Assembly: GCA_028818385.1 (NCBI GenBank) | Contig: JAPPNY010000149.1 | Span: 1 to 8,382 of the forward strand | Direction of reading: 5' to 3' | Length of the DNA stretch: 8,382 nucleotides | Origin: Spirochaetaceae bacterium | Lineage (GTDB): Bacteria > Spirochaetota > Spirochaetia > SZUA-6 > Bin103 | In this document: one piece after another, positions 1-5,825 of the stretch | How the letters are laid out: each line of letters begins with the position of its first letter | How positions within the stretch are numbered: the first letter of the stretch is position 1 | Program-made: the position numbers and the translations under genes | Notes under the pieces: model-generated | Seen by the model: only the letters and a program-made list of their open reading frames with translations | Told to the model about the DNA's origin: nothing | The model's database searches: none

Positions 1-23
1 TCGCCCCATGATCCCAACCTGCC

Positions 24-290
24 TCAAACCGTCCGCCCCGGCTGAATAGTTACGTGTTCCGCAAGCTGCTGCCAGTAGCGCAGGCCGGGGATCTCCTGCG
101 CCGGCAGCTTCTCCGCCGCCAAGGTGAAGAGCGCGCCGCGCCAGTCGCTCCGAAAGGCGTCCAGCACGGGACCCAGAGCGGCCGCGGGTTCTTCCGCTGC
201 GGGATCCGGCTCCCAGCGCAGGTGACCGGCCGGCGTCAGTCGCACGCCCATGGTTGTCGGATTGTGCACGGCAGGGCGAGTGGTCGGCAT
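24..290 (-). pseudogene. SNF2-family helicase N-terminal-region fragment (remnant)
   Basis: This 88-codon reading frame resembles a piece of the N-terminal, pre-ATPase region of bacterial SNF2/DEAD-like helicases. In that region a beta-strand of the type 'xRLTPxGHL', an acidic linker, an 'F..GW..aLf.LAAeklp' helix and an 'LRYWQxLAEhxVT' helix follow one another. Here they appear as VRLTPAGHLRWE (about residues 16-27), FRSDWRGALFTLAAEKLP and GLRYWQQLAEHVT. The family motif normally continues 'YvT.LC'; here the match stops at VT and a stop follows seven codons later. No ATPase motifs (Walker A, DEAH) are present, and the family usually runs to about 1000 residues. No convincing ribosome site precedes the first ATG, so the upstream end is probably also truncated. 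The best reading is a relic of a lost helicase gene, not a working small protein. The family call is from remembered motifs. Confidence 0.5.
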
Positions 291-332
291 CAGAACAGGT
301 GAGACCCCCGTGAGGCCCCGGCGGCGGCCTTC

Positions 333-360
333 TTGACCACCATCTTTTTTGTAGTAACAT
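333..360 (+). promoter_or_regulatory. Candidate promoter of brnTA
   Basis: A -35-like TTGACC (333-338) and a -10-like TAACAT (355-360) are separated by 16 bases, in a locally AT-rich stretch inside GC-rich DNA. The predicted transcription start falls about 6-8 bases after the -10 box, at or next to the brnT ATG at 366. That would make the transcript leaderless or nearly so. TAAC is repeated at 355-358 and 361-364 and could form part of an operator, since BrnA-type antitoxins are known to repress their own promoter. The boxes are read by eye. Confidence 0.4.
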
Positions 361-365
361 TAACG

Positions 366-635
366 ATGCGGCTCGACTTCGACGAGGCGAAACGTGCCGA
401 GACGATCAAGGCCCGAGGGCTGGACATGCTGCGGGCAGCCGACGTACTGGCAGGAGCGACGCTGACCGTCGAGGACGACCGGCAGGACTATGGCGAGCTT
501 CGCTTCATTACGATCGGCTTTCTGGACGACACGATGGTGGTGCTCGTCTGGACGCCACGCGACGATGCATGCCGGATCATAAGCATGAGGAAGGCCAATG
601 AACGAGAACGACGACTCTACGGCCCACGGTTTTGA
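366..635 (+). CDS. brnT: BrnT family type II toxin
   Basis: BrnT toxins are small RelE-like ribonucleases that stop translation by cutting RNA and are neutralised by BrnA. The 89-residue product matches the family layout: an N-terminal 'xFDEAKR' helix (LDFDEAKRAETIKARGLDM), the 'DDRxDYGExRFxxIG' strand (DDRQDYGELRFITIGF), a hydrophobic strand (MVVLVWTPR) and the C-terminal signature RIISMRKANERERRLY. The frame can be opened upstream at TTG 333, but the family starts at the FDEAKR segment and the 333-365 stretch overlaps the promoter, so ATG 366 is preferred. There is no Shine-Dalgarno sequence in front of 366, which fits leaderless translation. The usual 'KHG' after the first helix reads 'ARG' here; whether this affects activity is unknown. 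The gene appears intact, and its last 38 bases overlap brnA. Its base composition is less GC-rich than the backbone genes, consistent with acquisition. Confidence 0.87.
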   Translation: MRLDFDEAKRAETIKARGLDMLRAADVLAGATLTVEDDRQDYGELRFITIGFLDDTMVVLVWTPRDDACRIISMRKANERERRLYGPRF

Positions 636-855
636 TCCCGACACGGCGCCCGACCTCTCCACGGACGGCTGGCCGGAGAGGTTCGCCAGGGTTTCCGTGC
701 GTCGGGGTCGTCCCCCGAAGGAACGGCCGAAGGTGTCCACTACCATCCGGCTATCGCAGGACGTCATCGACCACTTTCGGGCTGGGGGGCGCGGTTGGCA
801 GACACGGATCGACCACGCCCTGCGCGACTGGATCAAGCAACATGGTGTCGGGTGA
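598..855 (+). CDS. brnA: BrnA family antitoxin (ribbon-helix-helix)
   Basis: BrnA is the cognate antitoxin: it binds BrnT and, through a C-terminal ribbon-helix-helix fold, binds and represses the operon promoter. The 85-residue product has an acidic N-terminal half (DPDTAPDLSTDGWPERFARV) expected to wrap the toxin, a GRPPKERPK linker (residues 37-45), the DNA-binding strand KVSTTIRL (45-52), and the hallmark GRGWQTRIDHALRDWI (65-79). A good ribosome site, GAGGAAG (587-593), sits 4 bases before the ATG and decides the start. The ORF begins inside brnT, overlapping it by 38 bases, a toxin-first order typical of this family. Length and motifs are complete, so the pair is probably functional. 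Confidence 0.87.
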   Translation: MNENDDSTAHGFDPDTAPDLSTDGWPERFARVSVRRGRPPKERPKVSTTIRLSQDVIDHFRAGGRGWQTRIDHALRDWIKQHGVG

Positions 856-871
856 GCCCGGGTCCGCCTGA

Positions 872-1051
872 GGAGGCTCCAGCTCCTGGCCGGCGCTGCT
901 TTCTTGGCGCACGTATAGCGACCGGGTGATACGCTCGGGCTCTTGGTACGGCAAGCCGAGCTACGTCCGCACTGCCAACCGCTTCTGGTACCCCACCTAC
1001 TTCCGCAACAACAATCTCGTCCTGCGCCTCGCCAGGAGCCTCTCCGAGTAG
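872..1051 (+). pseudogene. FGE-sulfatase (formylglycine-generating enzyme-like) C-terminal remnant
   Basis: From 872 an open frame without a start codon runs to TAG at 1049-1051. It reads as the last part of an SUMF1/FGE-sulfatase domain: DRVIRSGSWYGKPSYVRTANR, then FWYPTYFRNNNLVLRLARS. The family consensus here is 'RVxRGGSW...R.a.R....p..r....GFRlar'. The frame is closed upstream by TGA at 869-871, so only about 59 codons survive of a domain normally about 250-300 residues long. Two normally conserved positions have drifted: GGSW is SGSW, and the 'xGFRLAR' end is LVLRLAR. This suggests relaxed selection. FGE-like proteins activate sulfatases or act as hydroxylases or binding domains, and some are diversity-generating-retroelement targets; no such system is visible here. 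No promoter or ribosome site is associated. The stop lies 5 bases from the stop of the convergent SDR gene. Confidence 0.65.
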
Positions 1052-1056
1052 CCCGG

Positions 1057-2118
1057 CTACGAGTCGGCGGCGCCGTAGCGGACACCGGTGGGGACCACGT
1101 CGGTCTCGCGGCCGGCGCGGATGGCCAGCGCCGCGTCCAGCGTGCTCCAGAAGTCGTGATCGGGAGCGTAGCCCAGGAGCTCGCGGACCTTGGTGTGGTC
1201 GAACTCGAAGTAGTTCGGGGACGGCATGCGTACGTCGGCATACCCGGCGCCCAGTCGCTCGGCCAGGGCCGGAACCAGCTCCTCCCACACGGTGAGCAGG
1301 CCGCCCAGGGTGAACGCCTCGCCCACCGCGGCCTCGGCCTCCAGCGCCAGCGCCAGGCCCTTGGCAATGTCGCGCACGTCCGCCCACTCCTGCTTGAACG
1401 AGCGCCCGCCGGGACAGCGGCTGACCAGCAGGCGCTTGCCTTCCTTCCACGCCGCGTCGAGCTGCTGCAGGGCCTCCCGGGCCGCCGGCGACGGATCGGG
1501 CAGCGCCTGCAGCTCCCGGCGGGCGCGGGCGACGCTCCAGGTCCGGGGGATACCCTCCTCGTCGAGCAGCTCGCTCGGCTCCAGCACCGTGGTGAAGCGG
1601 CACACGACGGTCGGCACCCCGTACTGGTGGTGGTAGTTCATGCACAGCTCCTCGCCGATCCACTTGGTCAGGAAGTAGGGCATCGTGATGCGGGGGCTGA
1701 CCTCGTCCTCCCGGATCGGCCGCTCGAACAGGCGGCCGTCGTCCTCCGTCCGCCAGTACACCGCCTCCGTGCAGGCGTACACCAGGCGATGCAGCCCCGG
1801 CGCATGGGCGCGGATCGCCTCCAGCACGTGCAGGGTCCCCAGCCCGTTGATCTGCAGGTACTCGATGTGGTCGTGCGGCGAGGCGAAGGCGGCGGCGATG
1901 TGATACACGGCGTCGACTCCCCGCACCGCCCGCTCGACGGCGGCGTAGTCGCGCAGGTCGCCCTCCACCAGCTCGACGTCCGCGATGCCGTCCAGCTTGT
2001 GCGCCCGGCTGGCGTCGCCGGGAAACACGAACCCGCGGATCCGGTGGCCCTGGCGCAGCAGCCGGCGCACCAGGTTGGCGCCGATGCGCCCGTTGGAGCC
2101 GGTGACCAGGATCTTCAC
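1057..2118 (-). CDS. Extended SDR, NAD(P)-dependent epimerase/dehydratase family
   Basis: This is a complete 353-residue extended short-chain dehydrogenase/reductase. The N-terminal Rossmann fold carries GxxGxxG as TGSNGRIG (residues 6-13), the adenine-contact Asp in EGDL (D54), HIAAA (73-77), a conserved Asn in QINGLGT (N91), and the catalytic YxxxK as YFLTK (Y148, K152) with a likely Thr117 in the S/T position. This indicates NAD(P)-linked epimerisation, dehydration or oxidation of a sugar, sugar nucleotide or related alcohol; the substrate cannot be read. It starts with GTG (2116-2118), preceded by a strong GGAGG 6 bases upstream that lies inside the end of the enolase-superfamily gene. 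Only 1 base separates that gene's TGA from this GTG, so the two are almost certainly co-transcribed and translationally coupled. The product may act on the same sugar or sugar-acid pathway. No signal peptide or membrane segment is seen, so it is cytoplasmic. Confidence 0.88.
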   Translation of the reverse strand: MKILVTGSNGRIGANLVRRLLRQGHRIRGFVFPGDASRAHKLDGIADVELVEGDLRDYAAVERAVRGVDAVYHIAAAFASPHDHIEYLQINGLGTLHVLEAIRAHAPGLHRLVYACTEAVYWRTEDDGRLFERPIREDEVSPRITMPYFLTKWIGEELCMNYHHQYGVPTVVCRFTTVLEPSELLDEEGIPRTWSVARARRELQALPDPSPAAREALQQLDAAWKEGKRLLVSRCPGGRSFKQEWADVRDIAKGLALALEAEAAVGEAFTLGGLLTVWEELVPALAERLGAGYADVRMPSPNYFEFDHTKVRELLGYAPDHDFWSTLDAALAIRAGRETDVVPTGVRYGAADS

Positions 2119-2119
2119 G

Positions 2120-3253
2120 TCACGCCTCCACGCGGTAGCCGTCGCCGGCGCGCACGCCGCGCTCGATCAGCTCCGGCTCCAGGTCGAAGCCGGTGCCGGG
2201 CGTGTCCGGCACCAGCAGCCTGCCGTCGCGCTGCTCCCAGCCGTCCAGCAGCAGCCCCTCGGTGTCGGCCGGTGCCGCCTCCAGCAGCGCGAAGTTCGGC
2301 ACCGACGCCGCGAAGTGCGCGTGCGCGTAGCGCTCGACGATCGATCCCCAGCAGTGCGGAGCGCAGCGCGCGCCCCACGGCTCGATGCGCGCGGCGGTCG
2401 CCTTCCACCAGGAGAGCCCCTCGGCACGGAAGTCGTGCTGCACCACGTCGATGTCCCCGGCCTCCACCATGGCGAAGAAGCTCGGCGGCGGCGGGCCCGA
2501 CTCCCCATCGGCCACCACGGTCGCGTAGCCGCGCTCGCGGATGAACCGGCGCAGCTCGGCGTTGAGCTCGGGATCCTCCGCGAACGGCTCCTCGAACCAG
2601 TAGATGCCGGCTTCGGCGCACGCGTCGAGGGTGTCCTTGGTGCTGTTGAGGGTGCCGCCGTTGTTGGCGTCCACCATGATCTTCGCGTCGGCACCGGCCG
2701 CCTCGCGCACCGTGTGGATCACCAGCAGGTCGCGCTCGAGCCCGACCACGGTCCGCATCCAGCGCGCACCGCGCCCGATCTTGATCTTGAAGTTCCGGTA
2801 CCCGTAGCGGTGCCCGGTGCGCACCTCTTCGCGGAAGATCTCCCGCGCTTGCGCGTCGTCGGCGTCCAGGTCGTCGATGTAGACGGAGCCGTCATAGAGC
2901 TCGACGGCGCGGCTGCCGCGGGCGCCCAGCAGCCGATACAGCGGCACACCCTGCAGCCTGGCGGCGAGGTCCCACAGCGGCAGGTCGATCGCAACTCCGG
3001 CCCCCAGCGAGCCGTCCGGCAGCCGGAACATCTCCCCGAGGCGGCGTTCCACCAGAGCCTCGGCGTCCGCCCGCTCCAGCCCCGACCAACCGACGCCCAC
3101 CGCGCCGCTCGCGGTGTGCACGCGCACCACCGAGTCGTGCACCACCATGCCGTGCGCACCCTTGCGCGAATTGAAGCCGATGTCCCGAGGCCGCCGGCTG
3201 CGCACCCCGATCCTCTCGATCCGCGTGATCCGCTCGCCCGAGATGTCGCTCAT
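2120..3253 (-). CDS. Enolase superfamily enzyme (mandelate racemase/muconate lactonizing family)
   Basis: The 377-residue product has the two-domain enolase-superfamily layout: a capping N-terminal domain (about 1-125) and a TIM barrel. The barrel motifs are in order: KxK base as KIKIG (K156, K158), first metal ligand in MVDANN (D195), second in WFEEPF (E221/E222), third in VADGES (D249/E251), an Asp in GDIDVVQHD (D269), and APHCWGS with H300. A His at the seventh strand paired with Asp on the sixth points to the MR-like/sugar-acid dehydratase side of the family rather than true muconate cycloisomerases. The likely role is Mg2+-dependent proton abstraction alpha to a carboxylate, for example dehydration or racemisation of an aldonic acid. 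The substrate is not determinable from motifs. It is the first gene of a two-gene minus-strand unit with the SDR. The ATG at 3251-3253 is used; no clear Shine-Dalgarno precedes it. Confidence 0.88.
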   Translation of the reverse strand: MSDISGERITRIERIGVRSRRPRDIGFNSRKGAHGMVVHDSVVRVHTASGAVGVGWSGLERADAEALVERRLGEMFRLPDGSLGAGVAIDLPLWDLAARLQGVPLYRLLGARGSRAVELYDGSVYIDDLDADDAQAREIFREEVRTGHRYGYRNFKIKIGRGARWMRTVVGLERDLLVIHTVREAAGADAKIMVDANNGGTLNSTKDTLDACAEAGIYWFEEPFAEDPELNAELRRFIRERGYATVVADGESGPPPPSFFAMVEAGDIDVVQHDFRAEGLSWWKATAARIEPWGARCAPHCWGSIVERYAHAHFAASVPNFALLEAAPADTEGLLLDGWEQRDGRLLVPDTPGTGFDLEPELIERGVRAGDGYRVEA

Positions 3254-3288
3254 GCGATCGTGGTTCTCATGGGGTCACATCCTACGTG

Positions 3289-3317
3289 CCATCGGTCGCA
3301 CTACAAACGCCCGATGG
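3289..3317. promoter_or_regulatory. Inverted repeat upstream of the enolase-superfamily gene (possible operator)
   Basis: CCATCGG (3289-3295) and its exact reverse complement CCGATGG (3311-3317) are separated by 15 bases, 36-64 bases upstream of the ATG at 3253. The position suits an operator for a dimeric regulator. No regulator gene is adjacent in the window, and 7-base arms can arise by chance. Confidence 0.25.
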
Positions 3318-3330
3318 AAACAACGTCGCG

Positions 3331-3444
3331 TCAGCCACGCCTGAGACGGGACGAACGTCGAGCCGAGAGAGCTGCCACCCACCCGTCGATGTCGCCCCTC
3401 GTGCCGCACACGGTCCTGCCCGACAGGCTTTGCAGCACCGCCAT
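3331..3444 (-). other. Short unassigned ORF, 37 codons
   Basis: An ATG-to-TGA frame of 37 codons (MAVLQSLSGRTVCGTRGD, then IDGWVAALSARR and a basic tail) lies downstream of the broken HEPN gene. It is in the same frame as that gene's restored 3' end, beginning 21 bases after the restored stop. It has no Shine-Dalgarno. The 'GRTV.GT..DIDGWVAAL' stretch looks like natural protein sequence and could be the tail of a lost downstream gene of the same operon, but I do not recognise a family. The rest of 3254-3465 holds only the inverted repeat listed separately. Confidence 0.15.
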
Positions 3445-3465
3445 GGACCAAGGGCCTGAGGCCAG

Positions 3466-4289
3466 TCATCTCTTTCCCGCCACGCTCGCGAGCGCCGCTT
3501 TCAGGACCTGAAGACACACCTTCGCCGTGTGTTCGTCCGGTGTGAAGCCCGAACTAATCTGTTGATACGAATGTAGTTTCGGAAATCTCTCAGCCCGTGG
3601 CTAAACTTCTGCACATCCAGCCTAAGGACCCCGATCTCGGTCGCCACATCGATGAAGTTTGCCAATGTCCAATCACGGAATCTCTTGACTCTTCCATCCG
3701 TCCTTGGGCTCCCCTTCGCCGAATTAAACCGAGCCGATTCTCGATGAGCCTTTCCGAGCAGCACGGCTTCAAGAATACTGCCGCATAGCACCACCACCGA
3801 TAGGTACGCTCCTACACGCAGCACTGTTTGAGCCTCCTCTAACCGACTTTCGACGATCGGTACGAGTGAATCCTCAATCGGCAACTTGCGAATACTCGGT
3901 ATCGCGAACTCCCTGTGCAGGAACCCTGCAACCCCGTCGTCGGAGTCGCCCCTCATTCCTTGGCCGCTAAGCCGCGCGAGGATGCCGCGCGACTTCTCCA
4001 GTAACAGATCGTCACGTTGCCTCCCTTCGAGATCGCAGTCCACCTCATACTCATCGAGCATGTCCCCAAGCACTCTCGCAACCAACGAATCGGGCTCCTG
4101 TTCCCAAAAGGACCGCGTCTTCTTCGCCTTCGAAGTCCCGTAGGTTTGGTACGCTTCTCCGTGGATATCCACTCCATGGCGGCCGAATAACTCACCGTAT
4201 GTCGGATCGGAATAGCCCATTACGAAACCGCCACTCATGTCCAACATCTTCTCAAGATACCGCTTCTCAATGTGAGTGAGGGTGCTCAT
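3466..4289 (-). pseudogene. AbiJ-like HEPN-domain protein, frameshifted at the HEPN active site
   Basis: The ATG at 4287-4289 has a strong GGAGG 7 bases upstream. Residues 1-85 (YLEKMLDMSGGFVMGYSDPT, YGELF, YQTYGTSKAKKTRSFWE, DSLVARVLGDMLDEY) match the N-terminal domain that precedes HEPN/Abi domains in AbiJ-like proteins. Residues 150-240 (AYLSVVVLCGSILEAVLLGK, FRDWTLANFIDVATEIGVL, FSHGLRDFRNYI) are a helical HEPN-type domain. The family continues RDFRNYI-HP-Y. Here the frame shifts right after I240 (codon 3570-3572) and ends with unrelated residues at 3501. In the next frame the tail resumes perfectly as YQQISSGFTPDEHTAKVCLQ and ends at TGA 3466-3468. Two bases (3568-3569) stand where a six-base His-Pro codon pair is expected, so about 4 bases are missing together with the His of the R-x6-H nuclease motif. 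HEPN proteins are typically RNases in defence. The GC content is clearly lower than the flanks, so the gene is probably acquired. Confidence 0.7.
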
Positions 4290-4461
4290 GTCGTCGCCTC
4301 CAACGCCTTCTGAGCCGCCGGGCCGCTAAGATCACCGGCAGCGAGCTTCGGTAGCAGCCAGGCCCGGATTCCACCAGCGCCCGAGACTCGGTTTTGGATC
4401 CCCGTAGCATGACCCACGTCTACCCACTCCTGGTGCGTACACTCTACCGCTTGGACTCGGC
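4286..4461 (-). pseudogene. 3' remnant of a gene coupled to the HEPN gene, possibly type I restriction subunit S
   Basis: Upstream of the HEPN gene a frame with no visible start ends in TGA that overlaps the HEPN ATG as ATGA, a classic operon junction. Its last residues, GIRAWLLPKLAAGDLSGPAA then QKALEATT, resemble the C-terminus of many HsdS proteins ('xxRxxLLPKLxSGELxxxxAEKxLEA'). HsdS is the DNA-recognition subunit of type I restriction-modification, and accessory defence genes often sit in such operons. The stretch is only about 58 codons. Its 5' boundary is arbitrary: I place it at the glycosyltransferase stop, after which the frame merely reads through the antisense of that gene. No other hsd genes are visible. 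The 4-base overlap is seen directly; the hsdS identity is an inference from one motif. Confidence 0.4.
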
Positions 4462-5715
4462 TCAGAACATGCTCAGGACCAGGCGGAGGCGCTCCTCCAG
4501 GGTCTCGTAGGAGTAGTAGGTGCGGGCGATGCGGTAGTTGTGCTCGGCGGCCTCGGCGCGCAGGGCGGCGTCGGTGAGGTAGCGGCGGGCCTCGCGCACG
4601 GTGTCGTCGCTGACGAACTCGTCCATCTCGATGGTGCGGAAGCCGAGCGGCTCGATGTCGTGGGTGTACACGGAGTAGCGGTTCACGACCAGCGGCTTGC
4701 GGAAGTAGATGGCCTCCAGGAAGGCGTTGCCGAACCCCTCGAACAGCGACGGGTAGGTGACCAGGTCGGCGTGCGGGTAGACGTCCGCCAGGGCGTACAC
4801 CTTGCGGCCGTCCGCGGTGGCGCCGCGGCGCACGTCGATGATGTCGCTGACGAACAGGGCGTTGACGCCGAGCAGGCGCGCGTACTCGCGGATGCGCGCC
4901 TCGTATTCGCGCCCCTCGTCGCCGGCGGCGTGCGAGATCACCACCTTCGCCGGCAGGTCGAGCCGCCGGACCAGCTCGATGGCGTGCTCGATGCCCTTGC
5001 GCTGCAGCACCCGCGTCGGCTGCAGGATCAGGAGCTCCTGGTCGCCGAGTCCGAGGGCGGCGCGCACGTCGGCGGCGTAGGCGTCGACCGGCGGCGCTTC
5101 GGTGGCGAAGTCCATAACGTTCGGGATCACGGTCGCCGTGGCGCCGGTGCGCAGCGCCAACTGGTGGCGGCCCGCGGAGTTGATGACCACGTGCTGGACC
5201 GACGGGAGGGTCGGCGGATGGGCCGACCGCAGGAAGTCGCCGATGCAGTTGCGCGCGAACCGCTTGCGCTCCCAGTGGAAGTCGTGGTGGTGGGCGATGG
5301 TGGGGATGCCGGTCTCGGCGATCGCCTCGGTCACCGCCAGGGCGAGCGGCACGTTGAGCGGGATCGCCAGCACGTTCTCCACCACGAGCAGGTCGATCCG
5401 CGACCGCGCCAGGAAGTCGTGGACGCTGCGCTTGAGCAGGGCGCGCAGCTCGTGGATGCGGCCGGTGATCCATCCGGCGCGGACATCGCACCCGAAGCAG
5501 GCGGCGGTGATCTCCTCCACCTCCGGATGCCGGAAGTGGGCCAGCGGGCACGGGAACGAGCGCGCCGGCGGCGTCTGCAGTTCGCCGCCGAAGTAGTGGC
5601 TCTCGTAGCCCAGGCGGTCGAGCACCTCCGCCCACTTGAACGCCTCCAGCGACACGCCGTCGGTGCCGGCCAAGCGGAACGAGAGAATACCCGCCCGCTT
5701 GTTCACCTCCATCAC
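4462..5715 (-). CDS. Glycosyltransferase family 4 (GT-B fold)
   Basis: This is a complete, about 417-residue retaining GT-B glycosyltransferase. The N-terminal acceptor domain opens with ILSFRLAGTDGVSLEAFKWA (10-29) and contains AHHHDFHWER (141-150). The C-terminal nucleotide-sugar domain has LQPTRVLQRKGIEHAIEL (231-248), with the Arg/Lys that contact diphosphate, and the GT4 E-x7-E signature EGFGNAFLE (E326, E334) in YPSLFEGFGNAFLEAIYFRK. It transfers a sugar from a nucleotide donor in the cytoplasm. The TDGVSLE opening recalls mannosylglucosylglycerate-synthase-like enzymes that make compatible solutes, but this is only a resemblance. The start is ambiguous: GTG (5713-5715) and ATG (5710-5712) are adjacent, with AGGA just upstream, and a GAGG lies inside the first codons. 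The gene is divergent from the MBL gene. Its stop directly abuts the decayed defence patch. Confidence 0.85.
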   Translation of the reverse strand: MMEVNKRAGILSFRLAGTDGVSLEAFKWAEVLDRLGYESHYFGGELQTPPARSFPCPLAHFRHPEVEEITAACFGCDVRAGWITGRIHELRALLKRSVHDFLARSRIDLLVVENVLAIPLNVPLALAVTEAIAETGIPTIAHHHDFHWERKRFARNCIGDFLRSAHPPTLPSVQHVVINSAGRHQLALRTGATATVIPNVMDFATEAPPVDAYAADVRAALGLGDQELLILQPTRVLQRKGIEHAIELVRRLDLPAKVVISHAAGDEGREYEARIREYARLLGVNALFVSDIIDVRRGATADGRKVYALADVYPHADLVTYPSLFEGFGNAFLEAIYFRKPLVVNRYSVYTHDIEPLGFRTIEMDEFVSDDTVREARRYLTDAALRAEAAEHNYRIARTYYSYETLEERLRLVLSMF

Positions 5716-5764
5716 ATCCTGCCGGACGAGCGAAAGCCTCGCATGATTCCGGATCCGTCCGCGA

Positions 5765-5796
5765 TTGACCGCGCGCTCACCGGGCGGCCACCATCG
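5765..5796 (+). promoter_or_regulatory. Promoter-like motif upstream of the MBL gene
   Basis: TTGACC (5765-5770), then 18 bases, then CACCATCG (5789-5796). The block CGCGATTGACCGC (5760-5772) recurs identically upstream of aroC, followed at nearly the same distance by the same CCACCATCG. The TTGACC resembles a -35 box. CACCAT is a poor match to the classical -10 box, so the element may be a promoter of a GC-rich host or a regulator site. It lies about 30 bases before the MBL start. Confidence 0.35.
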
Positions 5797-5825
5797 TGCT
5801 TGGTAGTGGACACCAGAGGCGTCAG

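Noticed and set aside
871..887. AGGAG-N7-CTCCT hairpin after brnA as a terminator
   Set aside because: The stem is only 5 bases and has no T-tract.
872..1051. FGE C-terminus as the variable target of a diversity-generating retroelement
   Set aside because: No reverse transcriptase, template repeat or adenine-biased near-repeat is present in the window; a plain relic is simpler.
1048..1060. GTAGCC-C-GGCTAC palindrome between the FGE-relic stop and the SDR stop, as a bidirectional terminator
   Set aside because: Arms of 6 bases with a 1-base centre cannot form a normal hairpin loop with strength, and no T-tract follows on either strand.
943..2544. Long plus-strand open frame of 533 codons
   Set aside because: It is antisense to the SDR and enolase-superfamily genes, is rich in Arg/Pro/Ala/His, and has no recognisable motif; a high-GC shadow frame. 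Its first codons merely overlap the FGE relic in another frame.
1985..3511. Plus-strand open frame of 508 codons
   Set aside because: It is antisense to the enolase-superfamily gene, which has complete catalytic motifs. Composition is typical of a GC-rich shadow frame.
3275..3517. Minus-strand frame of 80 codons downstream of the HEPN gene
   Set aside because: Its first part reads the HEPN tail in the wrong frame and the rest shows no family pattern.
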